Source: Pseudomonas mucidolens
GTDB lineage: Bacteria > Pseudomonadota > Gammaproteobacteria > Pseudomonadales > Pseudomonadaceae
Direction of reading: 5' to 3'
Assembly (NCBI RefSeq): GCF_900106045.1
Contig: NZ_LT629802.1
Coordinates: 2,418,001-2,482,000 of the forward strand
Length of the DNA stretch: 64,000 bases
The notes below the pieces were generated by a model that ran no database searches, was not told where the DNA came from, and saw only the letters and a list, made by a program, of their open reading frames with translations. A program made the position numbers and the translations under genes. Shown here in pieces: positions 19,195 to 29,198 of this stretch. Position 1 is the stretch's first letter, and each line of letters opens with the position of its first letter.

Positions 19195-20271
19195 TTATTC
19201 AGTGGTCAACACACCGCGACGCACCTGATCACGCTCGATGGATTCAAACAGTGCCTTGAAGTTGCCTTCGCCGAAACCATCATCGCCCTTGCGCTGGATG
19301 AACTCGAAGAACACCGGGCCCATCAGGGTTTCCGAGAAGATTTGCAGCAACAAACGCTTGTCACCGGATTCGGATGCGCCATCCAGCAGGATGCCGCGCG
19401 ATTGCAGCTCGTTGACCGGCTCGCCGTGGTTCGGCAGACGCCCTTCGAGCATTTCATAATAGGTTTCCGGCGGCGCGGTCATAAAGCGCATGCCCATGCC
19501 TTTCAACTGATCCCAGGTCTTGATCAAGTCGTCGGTGAGAAACGCCACGTGCTGGATGCCTTCACCGTTGAACTGCATCAGGAATTCTTCGATCTGGCCG
19601 GCGCCCTTGGACGACTCCTCGTTCAACGGGATGCGGATCATCCCGTCCGGGGCGGTCATGGCCTTGGAGGTCAGGCCGGTGTATTCGCCCTTGATGTCGA
19701 AATAACGAATTTCGCGGAAGTTGAACAATTTTTCGTAAAAGTTGGCCCAGTAGGCCATGCGTCCACGATAGACGTTGTGAGTCAGGTGGTCGATAATTTT
19801 CAGGCCGGCGCCCACGGGATTACGGTCGACCCCTTCCAGGAAAACGAAGTCGATGTCGTAGATCGAGCTGCCTTCACCGAAGCGGTCGATCAGGTACAGC
19901 GGCGCGCCGCCAATGCCTTTGATCGCCGGCAGGTTCAGTTCCATGGGGCCGGTTTCAATCTGGATCGGCTGCGCCCCACGCTCCAGCGCGAGGTTGTAGG
20001 CTTTCTGTGAGTCCTTGACCCGGAACGCCATGCCACACACCGACGGGCCGTGCTCGGCGGCAAAGTACGAGGCCACGCTGTTGGGTTCATTATTGAGGAT
20101 CAGGTTGATTGCGCCCTGACGATACAGGTGCACATTCTTGGAGCGGTGGGTCGCGACCTTGGTAAAGCCCATGATCTCGAAGATCGGCTCCAGGGTGCCC
20201 GGGGTTGGCGATGCGAACTCAATGAACTCGAAGCCCATCAGGCCCATCGGGTTTTCGTATAGATCTGCCAT
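19195..20271 (-). CDS. hpd: 4-hydroxyphenylpyruvate dioxygenase
   Basis: A 358-residue enzyme, the usual bacterial length. It converts 4-hydroxyphenylpyruvate to homogentisate with O2, the second step of tyrosine breakdown. The iron ligands are visible: histidine in [11 protein letters not shown], histidine in [11 protein letters not shown] and glutamate in [14 protein letters not shown] near the C-terminus. The active-site helix motif [13 protein letters not shown] is intact. ATG 20271 begins MADLYENP. The other tyrosine-catabolic genes are not in this window. In pseudomonads hpd is often controlled by PhhR, but I do not claim a site here. Confidence 0.96.
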   Translation of the reverse strand: MADLYENPMGLMGFEFIEFASPTPGTLEPIFEIMGFTKVATHRSKNVHLYRQGAINLILNNEPNSVASYFAAEHGPSVCGMAFRVKDSQKAYNLALERGAQPIQIETGPMELNLPAIKGIGGAPLYLIDRFGEGSSIYDIDFVFLEGVDRNPVGAGLKIIDHLTHNVYRGRMAYWANFYEKLFNFREIRYFDIKGEYTGLTSKAMTAPDGMIRIPLNEESSKGAGQIEEFLMQFNGEGIQHVAFLTDDLIKTWDQLKGMGMRFMTAPPETYYEMLEGRLPNHGEPVNELQSRGILLDGASESGDKRLLLQIFSETLMGPVFFEFIQRKGDDGFGEGNFKALFESIERDQVRRGVLTTE

Positions 20272-20540
20272 GATTTGGCGCCTCATCATCTTTTTAGAAT
20301 TAAATGGATTAATTGCCAGCAAGGATGAGGTGGGAAGGTGGCGCACAGGAGATACCCCGCACGCTGCGGGCGAGGAAGTCACCGTAGATGAGTTGGAACC
20401 CGAGTTGCTTCATGGTTGGACATTCTCTTACGGGCGTCTCTGGCGGACGAGGCCTGCGGTCAGGCAAGCGCTTATTCTTGTATGCGTAACCTGATTCTAC
20501 ACAGCGTAATCGGGTTTGTCCGTACTCCTTCATCAAATCC

Positions 20541-21180
20541 CTATGCCCTGCCCGACGCAAGGGGTTTGTTGCACAGATAAATGCCCAGCAGAATCACTGC
20601 GCCGCCCAAGCACATCGAGGCGCTCAGTGGCTCTGCGAGCAACAGCGCGCCGCAGATCACCGCGGTCAGTGGGTTGAGCGCGATAAACACCCCGGCCCGA
20701 GTCGCCCCGATTCGACGAATACCATCGTAATACCCGATGTAGGCCAAGGCCGAACCCAACACGCCCAGGTACAGCAGGCTCAGCCACTGTGGCAGATCAA
20801 TTGCGCGCATGGCGTCAGCCGTGAGCCTGCCCGTAACGAGGGTAACGACGCCAAGCATCAGCGTACCCAACAGGATCGACCAGGTCACCGTCTGCAGTGG
20901 ACCCAGACTCTGGTTCAGCGAGCGCGCACATAACGAGTAGACGCCCCAGCCCACCACGCAACCGAATATCAACAGGTCGCCGATCCAGGCGTCGTCCGCG
21001 CCTTGTAACAACTGCGGATTGCGGCTCGCAATCACCCACCCCGCTCCGACCAGGCATAAGGCGATACCCGACACCTTGCCGCGCCCCAGGCGCTCCTTGA
21101 ACCACCACCACGCCGCCAGACCAATCACCGCCGGGTTCAGGGCGACAATCAATGAAGCGCGTGAAGCGTTGATAATAGGC
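20541..21180 (-). pseudogene. EamA/DMT permease lacking its N-terminal third
   Basis: The frame encodes the last about 210 residues of an EamA-type transporter: end of the first repeat (ALNPAVIGLAAWWWF) and the complete second repeat (VGWGVYSLCARSLN, YIGYYDGIRRIGATRAGVFI, LNPLTAVICGALLLAEPLS). The first about 80-90 residues, including the start, are missing. Upstream lies a LysR gene in the opposite direction that is also missing its 5' end. A single deletion removing the shared promoter explains both. An internal ATG at 21152 is available but would give a half-transporter. Confidence 0.75.
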
Positions 21181-21930
21181 GTGGAGGTGTTTCACCGACG
21201 CCAGGCCCATATTGAACTCACCGACATCGGGCACCAGCTATTGTCGCGGGCCCGCGCCATGCTGGGTCTGGCCAATACCCTGCAACAGGAAGCCGATGAC
21301 GCACGGGGTATGAAACGTGGCACCTTACGCATCGGCTCCTTTGGGCCCACCTCCTCCATTCGCCTGTTGCCCGAAATCCTGCAGCGTTTTCGCCAGGCAC
21401 ATCCGGGAATCAACGTACATATCGACGAAGGCCCTGATCGCCAGGTCGTGCAATGGCTTGAGGAGCGGCGCATCGATGTCGCGTTTGTGGTGCTCCCCAT
21501 AGAGCGCTTCGACACTTTCGCCCTGGTCGAAGACCAACTGGTGGCGCTGCTGCCGGTCAACCATCCGTTGCGCGATCAACCGGACATCAGTCTCAAGGCA
21601 CTGTGCAATGACCCGTTTATCCTGACCGAGGCCGGCTCATCGGAGCTGGTATCGCGCCTCTTCATCGGCGCCGGACTCGAGCCCGATATCCGCTACCGCT
21701 GCTCGCAACTGCTCAGCACCCTGGACGCCGTGCGGCGTGGAGACGGCGTGACCATCCTGGCTGAACTGTCATTGCCGCAGGTGCAATCAGCAAGTTATCT
21801 GAAAAAACCGCTGAATCCGGCAGTCAGGCGTCAGGTCGGGCTGGCAGTTCTGGATCAGCGACAGGTGTCTCCCGCCACACGGGCATTTATCAAGCTGGCG
21901 ACCCGGCTTGAATATGGCACTGATACATGA
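21181..21930 (+). pseudogene. LysR-family regulator lacking its DNA-binding domain
   Basis: From about 21181 the frame matches a LysR regulator from the end of the helix-turn-helix region (FHRRQAHIELTDIGHQLL) through the full effector-binding domain (LRIGSFGPTSSIRLLPEIL, DVAFVVLPIERFDTF, GDGVTILAELSLPQ). The first about 55 residues with the recognition helix are missing. Upstream sequence in this frame is the antisense of the truncated EamA gene. Without the DNA-binding domain it cannot act as a normal regulator. It would originally have been divergent from, and probably controlled, the EamA gene. Confidence 0.78.
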
Positions 21931-22024
21931 CGGACGCCGGTCAATATGGGACCATTCACGCCGCGCCCGCGCGCAGCATCACCCAGCCATCGACCACGGC
22001 CAATGCCCGCCTGTTTTTTTAACG

Positions 22025-22047
22025 GCCTCGCTGTGGCGAGGCGCTTT
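22025..22047 (+). terminator. Possible terminator after LysR remnant
   Basis: A perfect 7-bp stem GCCTCGC with GCGAGGC around TGTG, followed by GCTTT. The T tract is short, so termination is uncertain. It lies between the truncated LysR gene and the EAL gene. Confidence 0.4.
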
Positions 22048-22086
22048 GGGGAGCTCTATCGTCCTTAATTGCTACAGGTCGCGCAA

Positions 22087-23628
22087 ATGCCACTGACCGT
22101 CAAAGCCACACGAACTAGCAAAACTCGCTATCTGGTGACTCTGGTGAGTGGCGCGCTGCCCATTTTGCTGGGCGTGTTGATTCTGTATTGGCAGGCCCAG
22201 CGCACCCTTGAGCAAAACACCGCGCAAAACGCTATCGAAGCGGTGCGTCAGTTCGACCTTATGCTCGACAACACCGCACTTGCCGCCAAAACCTTGATGC
22301 CACTGGCTGGCAGCCTGTGTGACAACGCAACGAAGCTTGCCCTGCGCGAACAAGTCACGCGCCGTCCATTCGTGCGCGCAACCACCCTGTCATGGCAAAA
22401 GAATATCTACTGCAGCTCACTGTTTGGCGGCTCCCATGTGTCACCGGTCAATCCCGACGATTACGTCGATGGTCGGCTTTGGCTCATGAATGGCAACCCC
22501 GTCACCCCCGACAGCGCATTGCTCGTATACCGGCTGACAGAGGGCGATCGAGGCGTCTTTGCGTCGATTGACGGTTATCACCTGACAAACGCCTTGCGCT
22601 TAATCAGCCGCTATACCGAACTGGTCTTGCAGGTCGGACCTCATTGGCTGAGAGCCGATGGCAAGGTCCACAGCAGCGCGACGCCCGTCTTTCCCGTCGC
22701 TCACTACCAGCTTGCGTCCTCGCGCTACGCCTATCACGTCGTGGCTGGCATGCCGCAAGAGGAAGTGTGGCGTTATATGGAGGCCCGCTATCCGCCCCTA
22801 TTCAGCCTGGTGGTGTTTTTCGGCGTATTGGCAGGTTTATTCGCTCACTGGTTGCAGAAACGCGCTTGCGCCCCTACCCATGAATTGCGAAGAGCGTTGG
22901 CAGCCAATGAGTTCATACCTTACTTCCAGCCAGTGGTACGTGGTGATACACATCAATGGGCCGGCTGTGAAGTACTGGCGCGCTGGAAACACCCCAAAGA
23001 GGGCCTTGTACGCCCCGACCTGTTTATCCCATTGGCCGAGCACTCCGGGCTAATCGTCCCGATGACACGCGCCTTGATGCGCGAGACGGCGGCCCAACTG
23101 GCGCCCCATGCCGGTTCATTCATCCCAGGCTTTCATGTGGGCATCAACATTTCCGCCAGCCATTGTCACGACCTGGAGTTGGTGGTTGACTGCCAAGAGT
23201 TCCTAGCCGCCTTCCCGCCGGGCCAGATCACACTGGTGCTGGAGTTGACCGAACGCGAGTTGATCGTGCCGACCGATATCACTCGCCAACTGTTCGAAGC
23301 CCTGCATCGCCTGGGGGTGATGATCGCCATTGATGACTTCGGCACCGGTCACTCCAGCCTCGGTTACTTGCGCAACTTCAACGTCGACTACTTGAAGATT
23401 GATCAGAGCTTTGTGGCGATGATTGGTGCGGATGCATTATCACGACACATACTTGACAGCATCATTGAACTGTCCGGCAAGCTCGATTTAGGTATCGTTG
23501 CCGAAGGCGTCGAAACAGCTGAACAATGCAAGTATCTGGCGACTCAAGGCGTGGATTTTTTGCAGGGTTACCTGTTTGCAAGGCCAATGCCAGCCGATGA
23601 CTTCATTAAATGCTTGCATGACCAATGA
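22087..23628 (+). CDS. CSS-motif/EAL cyclic-di-GMP phosphodiesterase
   Basis: A 513-residue inner-membrane protein. A transmembrane helix at about residues 18-37 and another near 238-258 enclose a periplasmic CSS-motif domain containing YCSSLFG, thought to sense redox state through its cysteine. The cytoplasmic EAL domain keeps the catalytic signature: CEVLARWKHP in place of EALLR, INISASH, LELTERE, IDDFGTGHSSLGYL, KIDQSFV and EGVET. It should hydrolyse c-di-GMP and so favour motility over biofilm. ATG 22087 (MPLTVK) is preferred over an upstream TTG. It stands alone on this strand. Confidence 0.9.
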   Translation: MPLTVKATRTSKTRYLVTLVSGALPILLGVLILYWQAQRTLEQNTAQNAIEAVRQFDLMLDNTALAAKTLMPLAGSLCDNATKLALREQVTRRPFVRATTLSWQKNIYCSSLFGGSHVSPVNPDDYVDGRLWLMNGNPVTPDSALLVYRLTEGDRGVFASIDGYHLTNALRLISRYTELVLQVGPHWLRADGKVHSSATPVFPVAHYQLASSRYAYHVVAGMPQEEVWRYMEARYPPLFSLVVFFGVLAGLFAHWLQKRACAPTHELRRALAANEFIPYFQPVVRGDTHQWAGCEVLARWKHPKEGLVRPDLFIPLAEHSGLIVPMTRALMRETAAQLAPHAGSFIPGFHVGINISASHCHDLELVVDCQEFLAAFPPGQITLVLELTERELIVPTDITRQLFEALHRLGVMIAIDDFGTGHSSLGYLRNFNVDYLKIDQSFVAMIGADALSRHILDSIIELSGKLDLGIVAEGVETAEQCKYLATQGVDFLQGYLFARPMPADDFIKCLHDQ

Positions 23629-23811
23629 CTAACCCGCTGCCACCCGAGTGGAATATCACCCTATACGCAAAACTCATGATTTACTCTCGCCGAATTAACT
23701 ACTACAATTTTTCCTGCCTGTGCAGAATTGGCAGGAGGGCCACTTTAATGGCTCTTGGCTCATAGCTTTATTTGCAGTTGGTATCAGCCAAACACTATTG
23801 GAGTACAGATT

Positions 23812-24177
23812 TTGTCCAGACTCGCCGAATTTCGCGCAGCAGAAAAGGCCCTTCAAGAACAGCTGGCCCAGCTGGAATCCCTGAAGAATGACGCAGGCCT
23901 GAAGAAAGAAATTGAATTCGAAGAAAAGCTTCAAGGATTGATGAAAACCTACGGCAAGAGCCTGCGCGACATCATCGCAATCCTTGATCCAAACCCGGGC
24001 AAATCCGGTATTCAACTAACGGCCGCGCCAAAACAACGCCGTGCTCGCGTGGTCAAGGTTTACCAAAACCCGCACACCGGTGAATTGATTGAAACCAAAG
24101 GCGGCAACCACCGCGGCCTGAAAGCGTGGAAAGAAGAGTACGGCGCGTCCACTGTCGACTCATGGCTTCGTGGCTAA
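23812..24177 (+). CDS. MvaT/MvaU-family H-NS-like nucleoid protein
   Basis: A 121-residue xenogeneic silencer of the Pseudomonas MvaT family. Residues 1-60 form the oligomerising coiled coil (EFRAAEKALQEQLAQLESL, LKKEIEFEEKLQGLM). The C-terminal DNA-binding AT-pincer has the motif KGGNHRGLKAWKEEYG. Such proteins bind AT-rich DNA and repress acquired genes. The start is TTG 23812 with GGAG upstream; no ATG fits the family alignment. Pseudomonads carry several paralogues and I cannot tell which this is. It is monocistronic with a strong terminator. Confidence 0.9.
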   Translation: MSRLAEFRAAEKALQEQLAQLESLKNDAGLKKEIEFEEKLQGLMKTYGKSLRDIIAILDPNPGKSGIQLTAAPKQRRARVVKVYQNPHTGELIETKGGNHRGLKAWKEEYGASTVDSWLRG

Positions 24178-24196
24178 TACCGCTCGACTCATATAA

Positions 24197-24221
24197 GCCC
24201 CGCCGATGCGGGGTTTTTTTT
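24197..24221 (+). terminator. Intrinsic terminator after mvaT-like gene
   Basis: A stem CCCCGC with GCGGGG around CGAT, followed by eight T residues, 20 bp after the stop codon. Confidence 0.9.
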
Positions 24222-24383
24222 GGGTGGATTTTCGATTCTGAACAAAAACGCTGATGCCTTACGGACGCAAATGAAGTTTAAAAAACATTTCACTTTGTAA
24301 CCATGCACCACCTATGAGGTGATAGTGACGGGAAGTTGTACCCTGCGTACCTTCGAAATTACCTGAGCATTAGTCTGAATGGG

Positions 24384-24920
24384 TCAAAGTTTCAGGCTGT
24401 CACGCACCGAACTCACTTCCTCCTTACTGGCTTCGTAAGCCTCGGTTTGTCCCGCATACGAAAAAACATAGGCCTTATCGGTATCTAGAGCCCCCACCAA
24501 TGTTTGCGACAATACGTGCCGACCGTTTTCGGTGATGACGCAGGTAGTTTCAAGCGCCTCAAGACGACTCAATGTTGTGGCGTGAATTTTGTTGCAGACA
24601 CTTTGATACCCCGTACGCCCGAAATCCTTCTGGATAGACTTGCGCATCTCCAGCAAAACGCCCTGCAGATTGACTGTATGCCCTGCCTCGATGGGCGTGC
24701 GCGTCAACTCCATCACCATCAGCGTCGCGCCGTTTTCATCATTTTTTATCGCGCGCTGCCGGGAAACCTGCGTGGCTTGTGCCTTAACTTCAGCATCGGG
24801 CACAACCTCCTCCACCTGCCAGCCGGCGGGCCAATGAATTTCCGGGTCGGCGGCCAACACCACTGTGCTGTTCAACAGCAAACAGGCGACGCCAAACAAC
24901 GAAGCACGAGATCGGGTCAT
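24384..24920 (-). CDS. DUF4946-type periplasmic protein
   Basis: A 178-residue exported protein. The signal peptide ([10 protein letters not shown] to VVLAA) is followed by [29 protein letters not shown] and a C-terminal SSVRDSLKL, a pattern of the DUF4946 family found in pseudomonads. Its function is unknown. A GTG at 24932 with GGAAC upstream could add four residues; I chose ATG 24920 because it gives a standard signal peptide. Two cysteines (VCNK, TTCV) may form a disulfide. It diverges from gloA. Confidence 0.72.
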   Translation of the reverse strand: MTRSRASLFGVACLLLNSTVVLAADPEIHWPAGWQVEEVVPDAEVKAQATQVSRQRAIKNDENGATLMVMELTRTPIEAGHTVNLQGVLLEMRKSIQKDFGRTGYQSVCNKIHATTLSRLEALETTCVITENGRHVLSQTLVGALDTDKAYVFSYAGQTEAYEASKEEVSSVRDSLKL

Positions 24921-25119
24921 AGCGAAAATCACTCAAGTTCCAAGCGCCAAAGTTTGCGGCCGGCCACCCGTCAACCGCAAGGCTTACGTCGGCTTTTTCA
25001 TTTGGCGCAACGCTCAGGGCTTGCGTATCATGGTCTCGCTGCACGGATGCCGGTCAGCCGCACGCCAAGGGACCGCTCATGCAATGAGTCGCGTATGCCC
25101 CATTTTTTCTGGAGGGCCC

Positions 25120-25641
25120 ATGAGCCTGCACGAACTGAATACCTTTCCGGGCGTCACCGCCCAACCGGATACCGCCACCTCGAACTTCGTGTTCAATCAC
25201 ACCATGCTGCGGGTCAAGGACATCACCAAGTCGTTGGACTTCTATACGCGTGTACTGGGTTTCTCGCTGGTAGAAAAACGCGACTTCCCGGAAGCCGAAT
25301 TCAGCCTGTACTTCCTGGCGCTGGTGGACAAGGCACAGATCCCGCGGGATGCCGCCGAACGCACCCAATGGATGAAGTCGATTCCGGGCATCCTAGAACT
25401 GACGCACAACCATGGCACCGAAAACGATGCCGATTTCGCCTACCACAACGGCAACACCGACCCACGTGGCTTTGGTCATATCTGCATTTCAGTGCCAGAT
25501 ATCGTGGCTGCCTGCGAGCGCTTTGAAGCCCTCGGCTGCGATTTCCAGAAGCGCCTGACTGACGGGCGCATGAAAAGCCTGGCGTTTATCAAAGACCCGG
25601 ACGCCTACTGGGTCGAGATCATCCAACCCGCGCCACTGTAA
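25120..25641 (+). CDS. gloA: Lactoylglutathione lyase (glyoxalase I)
   Basis: A 173-residue glyoxalase I. It converts the hemithioacetal of methylglyoxal and glutathione to S-lactoylglutathione. Metal ligands are in place: histidine in FNHTMLRV, glutamate in ILELTHNHG, histidine in GFGHICISV and glutamate in YWVEIIQP. The loop sequence and length are of the longer, eukaryote-like type also found in pseudomonads. ATG 25120 follows TGGAGGGCCC. It ends at a bidirectional terminator shared with ahpF, within a group of thiol and oxidative-stress genes. Confidence 0.95.
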   Translation: MSLHELNTFPGVTAQPDTATSNFVFNHTMLRVKDITKSLDFYTRVLGFSLVEKRDFPEAEFSLYFLALVDKAQIPRDAAERTQWMKSIPGILELTHNHGTENDADFAYHNGNTDPRGFGHICISVPDIVAACERFEALGCDFQKRLTDGRMKSLAFIKDPDAYWVEIIQPAPL

Positions 25642-25652
25642 AACTGCCGGCG

Positions 25653-25690
25653 AAAAAAAACCCATGAGCGATCATGGGTTTTTTATTTTC
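25653..25690. terminator. Bidirectional terminator between gloA and ahpF
   Basis: A stem CCCATGA with TCATGGG around GCGA, flanked by A8 on the left and T6ATTTT on the right. It can terminate gloA on the plus strand and ahpF on the minus strand. Confidence 0.92.
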
Positions 25691-25700
25691 AAGCCTGACG

Positions 25701-27266
25701 TCATGCAGGCGCTGAGCTGCGGATCAAATGATCGAAGGCACTGAGCGAAGCCTTGGCGCCCTCGCCCACCGCGATCACGATCTGTTTGTACGGCACGGTG
25801 GTCACGTCACCGGCGGCAAACACACCTGGCAGCGATGTCTCGCCACGGGCGTCGACAATAATCTCGCCGCGTGGCGAAAGCTCAACGGTACCCTTGAGCC
25901 AGTCGGTGTTCGGCAGCAAACCGATCTGCACAAAAATCCCTTCCAACTCGACGGTGTGGAACTCACCACTGTCTCGGTCTTTGTAGGCAAGGCCGGTGAC
26001 TTTCTGACCATCACCTTTCACTTCACTGGTCAGGGCGCTGGTGATCACATTGACATTGGGCAGGCTGTAGAGCTTGCGCTGCAATACCGCGTCGGCGCGC
26101 AACTTGCTGTCGAATTCAAGCAAGGTCACATGGCTGACGATACCTGCGAGATCAATCGCGGCCTCGACACCCGAGTTACCGCCACCAATTACCGCCACGC
26201 GCTTGCCCTTGAACAACGGGCCATCGCAATGCGGGCAGAAACACACGCCCTTGGCTTTGTAGTCCTGCTCACCCGGCACGCCCATTTCACGCCAGCGGGC
26301 GCCGGTCGCCAGAATCACCGACTTGGATTTCAGCGTCGCACCGCTTTCAAAGCGAATCTCATGCAGCTCACCGGGATTTTTTGCCGGAATCAGCGCACTG
26401 GCACGCTGCAGGTTCATGATATCGACATCATATTGCTTCACATGCTCTTCCAGGGCGGCGGCCAGCTTGGGCCCTTCGGTTTCCTGGACCGAGACAAAGT
26501 TCTCGATGGCCATGGTGTCCAGCACCTGCCCACCAAAACGCTCGGCGGCAACACCGGTTCGGATACCTTTGCGCGCCGCATAGATCGCCGCCGATGCGCC
26601 GGCCGGACCGCCACCCACCACCAGCACGTCGAAAGCGGCCTTGGCGCTGATTTTCTCGGCCTGCTTCTCGATGCCGCTGGTGTCGAGCTTGGCGAGGATT
26701 TCCTCCAGGCCCATGCGACCCTGACCGAAGTTCACACCGTTCAGGTAAACGCTTGGCACCGCCATGATCTGGCGATCATCGACTTCGGCCTGGAACAACG
26801 CACCGTCGATGGCTACGTGGCGGATGTTCGGGTTGAGCACGGCCATCAGGTTCAACGCCTGGACCACGTCCGGGCAGTTCTGGCAGGACAGCGAGAAGTA
26901 GGTTTCGAAGTTGAACTCACCTTTGAGATTACGGATTTGTTCAATCACTTCGATACTGGCCTTCGAGGGATGACCGCCGACTTGCAGCAGCGCCAACACC
27001 AGCGAAGTGAATTCATGGCCCATCGGAATGCCGGCGAAACGCAGGCTGATATCGGCACCTGGGCGATTGATGGAGAACGAGGGTTTACGCGCATCGTTAC
27101 CATCGGTGTGCAAGGTAATCAGCGTGGTGAGGCTGGTTACGTCCTGCAACAAGGCAAGCATTTCCTGGGATTTCGCACCGTCGTCGAGGGAGGCGACGAT
27201 CTCGATCGGCTGGGTGACCCGTTCCAGGTATGACTTCAACTGAGCTTTAAGATTGGCGTCCAACAT
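25701..27266 (-). CDS. ahpF: Alkyl hydroperoxide reductase subunit F
   Basis: A 521-residue flavoprotein disulfide reductase that reduces AhpC with NADH. The N-terminal thioredoxin-like pair (residues 1-195) has the redox site SCQNCPDV; E. coli AhpF has His rather than Gln between the cysteines. The FAD motif [10 protein letters not shown] is at about residue 217, the second redox site CPHCDGP follows, then the NADH motif [10 protein letters not shown] and the C-terminal FAGDVTT. It lies downstream of ahpC on the same strand, separated by 132 bp and a terminator, so it probably also has its own promoter or is reached by read-through. Confidence 0.96.
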   Translation of the reverse strand: MLDANLKAQLKSYLERVTQPIEIVASLDDGAKSQEMLALLQDVTSLTTLITLHTDGNDARKPSFSINRPGADISLRFAGIPMGHEFTSLVLALLQVGGHPSKASIEVIEQIRNLKGEFNFETYFSLSCQNCPDVVQALNLMAVLNPNIRHVAIDGALFQAEVDDRQIMAVPSVYLNGVNFGQGRMGLEEILAKLDTSGIEKQAEKISAKAAFDVLVVGGGPAGASAAIYAARKGIRTGVAAERFGGQVLDTMAIENFVSVQETEGPKLAAALEEHVKQYDVDIMNLQRASALIPAKNPGELHEIRFESGATLKSKSVILATGARWREMGVPGEQDYKAKGVCFCPHCDGPLFKGKRVAVIGGGNSGVEAAIDLAGIVSHVTLLEFDSKLRADAVLQRKLYSLPNVNVITSALTSEVKGDGQKVTGLAYKDRDSGEFHTVELEGIFVQIGLLPNTDWLKGTVELSPRGEIIVDARGETSLPGVFAAGDVTTVPYKQIVIAVGEGAKASLSAFDHLIRSSAPA

Positions 27267-27310
27267 ACGGGCGATTTCCTGTTAATTCGGTTTTTTACAG
27301 TCGAAAAAAA

Positions 27311-27342
27311 ACGCCCGAGCGAATCTCGCCCGGGCGTCTTTG
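27311..27342 (-). terminator. Hairpin between ahpC and ahpF
   Basis: A 12-bp stem with one mismatch (ACGCCCGAGCGA with TCGCCCGGGCGT, loop ATC). On the minus strand it is followed by seven or eight T residues, so it should terminate or attenuate ahpC transcripts before ahpF. Confidence 0.85.
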
Positions 27343-27398
27343 GGGGCGGTGCAGCTTACTGAAGTGCGGTAAAACCCGCCCTGTAGCGTTTCACAGTC

Positions 27399-27962
27399 TT
27401 AGATCTTGCCGACCAGGTCCAGGGACGGAGCCAGCGTAGCCTCGCCTTCTTTCCACTTGGCTGGGCAGACTTCGCCAGGGTGAGCAGCAACGTACTGAGC
27501 AGCCTTGATCTTGCGCAGCAGCTCGGAAGCGTCACGACCAACACCGCCGTCGTTGATTTCAACGATTTTGATCTGGCCTTCAGGGTTGATCACGAAGGTG
27601 CCGCGGTCTGCCAAGCCAGCTTCTTCGATCAGTACGTCGAAGTTACGGGAAATGGCCAGCGTCGGGTCGCCGATCATGGTGTATTGGATTTTGCCGATGG
27701 CTGGCGAGGTGTTGTGCCAGGCAGCGTGGGCAAAATGAGTGTCGGTGGACACACTGTAGATTTCGATGCCCAGTTTCTGGAATTCGGCGTAGTTGTCAGC
27801 CAGGTCTTCCAGTTCGGTCGGGCAGACGAAGGTGAAGTCAGCTGGGTAGAAAAATACGACAGACCATTTGCCTTTCAGGTCAGCGTCCGACACATCTACG
27901 AAAGCGCCGTTTTTGAATGCGGTGGCTTTGAACGGTTTTACTTGGCTGTTGATGATAGGCAT
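27399..27962 (-). CDS. ahpC: Alkyl hydroperoxide reductase subunit C (peroxiredoxin)
   Basis: A 187-residue typical 2-Cys peroxiredoxin that reduces H2O2, organic peroxides and peroxynitrite. The peroxidatic cysteine lies in [11 protein letters not shown] (about residue 47) and the resolving cysteine in [10 protein letters not shown] (about 166). Length and both cysteines are standard for the AhpC group. ATG 27962 follows GGAGAGTC on the minus strand. It is paired with ahpF. A 37-bp OxyR-like site lies about 70 bp upstream, fitting peroxide induction. Confidence 0.97.
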   Translation of the reverse strand: MPIINSQVKPFKATAFKNGAFVDVSDADLKGKWSVVFFYPADFTFVCPTELEDLADNYAEFQKLGIEIYSVSTDTHFAHAAWHNTSPAIGKIQYTMIGDPTLAISRNFDVLIEEAGLADRGTFVINPEGQIKIVEINDGGVGRDASELLRKIKAAQYVAAHPGEVCPAKWKEGEATLAPSLDLVGKI

Positions 27963-28031
27963 CGATGACTCTCCGTCAGGGGGTTAGTAAGTTGATGGGT
28001 GAATCCTACCCGCACTCTTGCCAGATGGCTC

Positions 28032-28068
28032 ATTGGCAAACCTGATGCTCGTGATTGGTTTTGACTAT
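28032..28068 (-). promoter_or_regulatory. Candidate OxyR binding site upstream of ahpC
   Basis: On the minus strand the sequence ATAGTCAAAACCAAT, then 7 nt, then ATCAGGTTTGCCAAT has the exact 15-7-15 geometry of the four-contact OxyR site (ATAG, CTAT, ATAG, CTAT). About 12 of the 16 contact bases agree. It lies 70-106 bp upstream of the ahpC start. OxyR control of ahpC is known in pseudomonads; this particular site is inferred. Confidence 0.5.
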
Positions 28069-28094
28069 CAACGGACTGTATTAATAGAAGAATT

Positions 28095-29027
28095 TCAAAT
28101 CAGCGGGACCTCAGCCTGAGCCATGCCAAGAAACGGCGTCGTTTCAACATAGCGCATGGCAGACTTCATGTCCTTCCAACCGACGTAACTCATTAACGAC
28201 TTCATATCCCAACCGTTGCGATGCGCCCAAGTGGCGAAGCCCCGGCGCAAGGAATGACTGGTGTATTGCTCACCATCAATCCCCGCTCGCTCCAGCGCCT
28301 GACGCAACAACGGGATAACACTGTTGGGGTGCAATCGCGCTTCACTCAGATTTCCCCAGCGATCAATGCCGCGAAACACCGGTCCGCGCACCAGCGCCGA
28401 GGCCCCAAGCCATTCGCTATAGGCCTGGACCGGGCACAAGCGCCGCAATGCCGGCGTCTGATACGTCTTGCCCAGGTTCTCGCGATCGCTCTTGCTGCGC
28501 GGCAGATACAGCGTAATTCCTTCGCCTGGCCTCGCTTGCACGTGCTCAATGTGCAGCCGGCATAGCTCATCACTGCGAAACCCTCGCCAAAAGCCCAGCA
28601 GGATCAGGGCACTGTCACGCGTTGCACGTAGCCACCGAGCCTGATCTCCCGCGCTTCTCGCCTGATCGCGCTCCTGCGCCAGCCACCGAGTCACCTGCTC
28701 CAGATGCTGGAGCTGTAATGGCTCAGCCTGTTTTTCCTGAGCCGGATGCAGCGCGCGAATCCCCTTCAGTACCTTGCGCACCACGGGTGCCTTGGTTGGA
28801 TCGGGAAATCCCTGGCTGGCGTGCCATTGCGCCAAGGCCGAGAGGCGCAGCTTCAGGGTGTTGACTGACAGTACGCCCGCGTAGGCCACCAGGTAGCACG
28901 CCACGTTGTCACTGGTGGCAGGCAGGAACCCGCCCCAACTCACCTCAAAATGCTCGATCGAGGCACGATAACTGCGGCGGGTGTTGTCGCGGGTGGCGGC
29001 GTTTAGATAGCGGTCCAATTCGCTCAT
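28095..29027 (-). CDS. Solitary tyrosine recombinase (site-specific integrase)
   Basis: A 310-residue tyrosine recombinase. Residues 1-100 form a SAM-like core-binding domain (NTLKLRLSALAQWH), and the catalytic domain follows. Active-site residues are visible: first arginine in GFRSDELC, lysine in LPRSKSD, HSLRRG (His-x-x-Arg), tryptophan in GWKD at the position of the second histidine, and nucleophilic tyrosine in MRYVET. It should be active. The start ATG 29027 begins MSELDRYL. No phage genes, att duplications or cargo flank it. It diverges from a KfrA-like gene across 171 AT-rich bases. Its closest functional model, XerC/D-like resolution versus element integration, cannot be decided here. 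Confidence 0.88.
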   Translation of the reverse strand: MSELDRYLNAATRDNTRRSYRASIEHFEVSWGGFLPATSDNVACYLVAYAGVLSVNTLKLRLSALAQWHASQGFPDPTKAPVVRKVLKGIRALHPAQEKQAEPLQLQHLEQVTRWLAQERDQARSAGDQARWLRATRDSALILLGFWRGFRSDELCRLHIEHVQARPGEGITLYLPRSKSDRENLGKTYQTPALRRLCPVQAYSEWLGASALVRGPVFRGIDRWGNLSEARLHPNSVIPLLRQALERAGIDGEQYTSHSLRRGFATWAHRNGWDMKSLMSYVGWKDMKSAMRYVETTPFLGMAQAEVPLI

Positions 29028-29150
29028 GGGGCAGACCTTTGTGTACGGCTTTGTGGGGCATCCAGCTAAAAACATGCCTGACACGGGATAATACGCCAAT
29101 ATCCCATCTGTAATAATCTCAATTTATATAAATTAATTCGCATGCTATAG

Positions 29151-29164
29151 TATGTATATACATA
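29151..29164. promoter_or_regulatory. Perfect 14-bp palindrome in recombinase/KfrA divergent promoter
   Basis: TATGTATATACATA is a perfect palindrome 35-48 bp upstream of the KfrA-like start, overlapping a TATAGT that could be a -10 element (29146-29151). KfrA on IncP plasmids binds palindromes at its own promoter, so this is a reasonable operator candidate. It lies in the most AT-rich stretch of the window. Confidence 0.4.
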
Positions 29165-29198
29165 ACATGTACCACAGTACGAAATCGACGGAGACAGC

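Noticed and set aside
19087..20010. 307-codon plus-strand frame opposite hpd
   Set aside because: It begins inside the end of rarD and runs through the rarD terminator and hpd in antisense.
20309..20560. 83-codon minus-strand frame upstream of the hpd start
   Set aside because: No ribosome site, no recognisable motif and position in the expected hpd promoter region; more likely non-coding.
25728..27233. 501-codon plus-strand frame opposite ahpF
   Set aside because: AhpF on the minus strand is complete with both redox sites; the opposite frame is a shadow.
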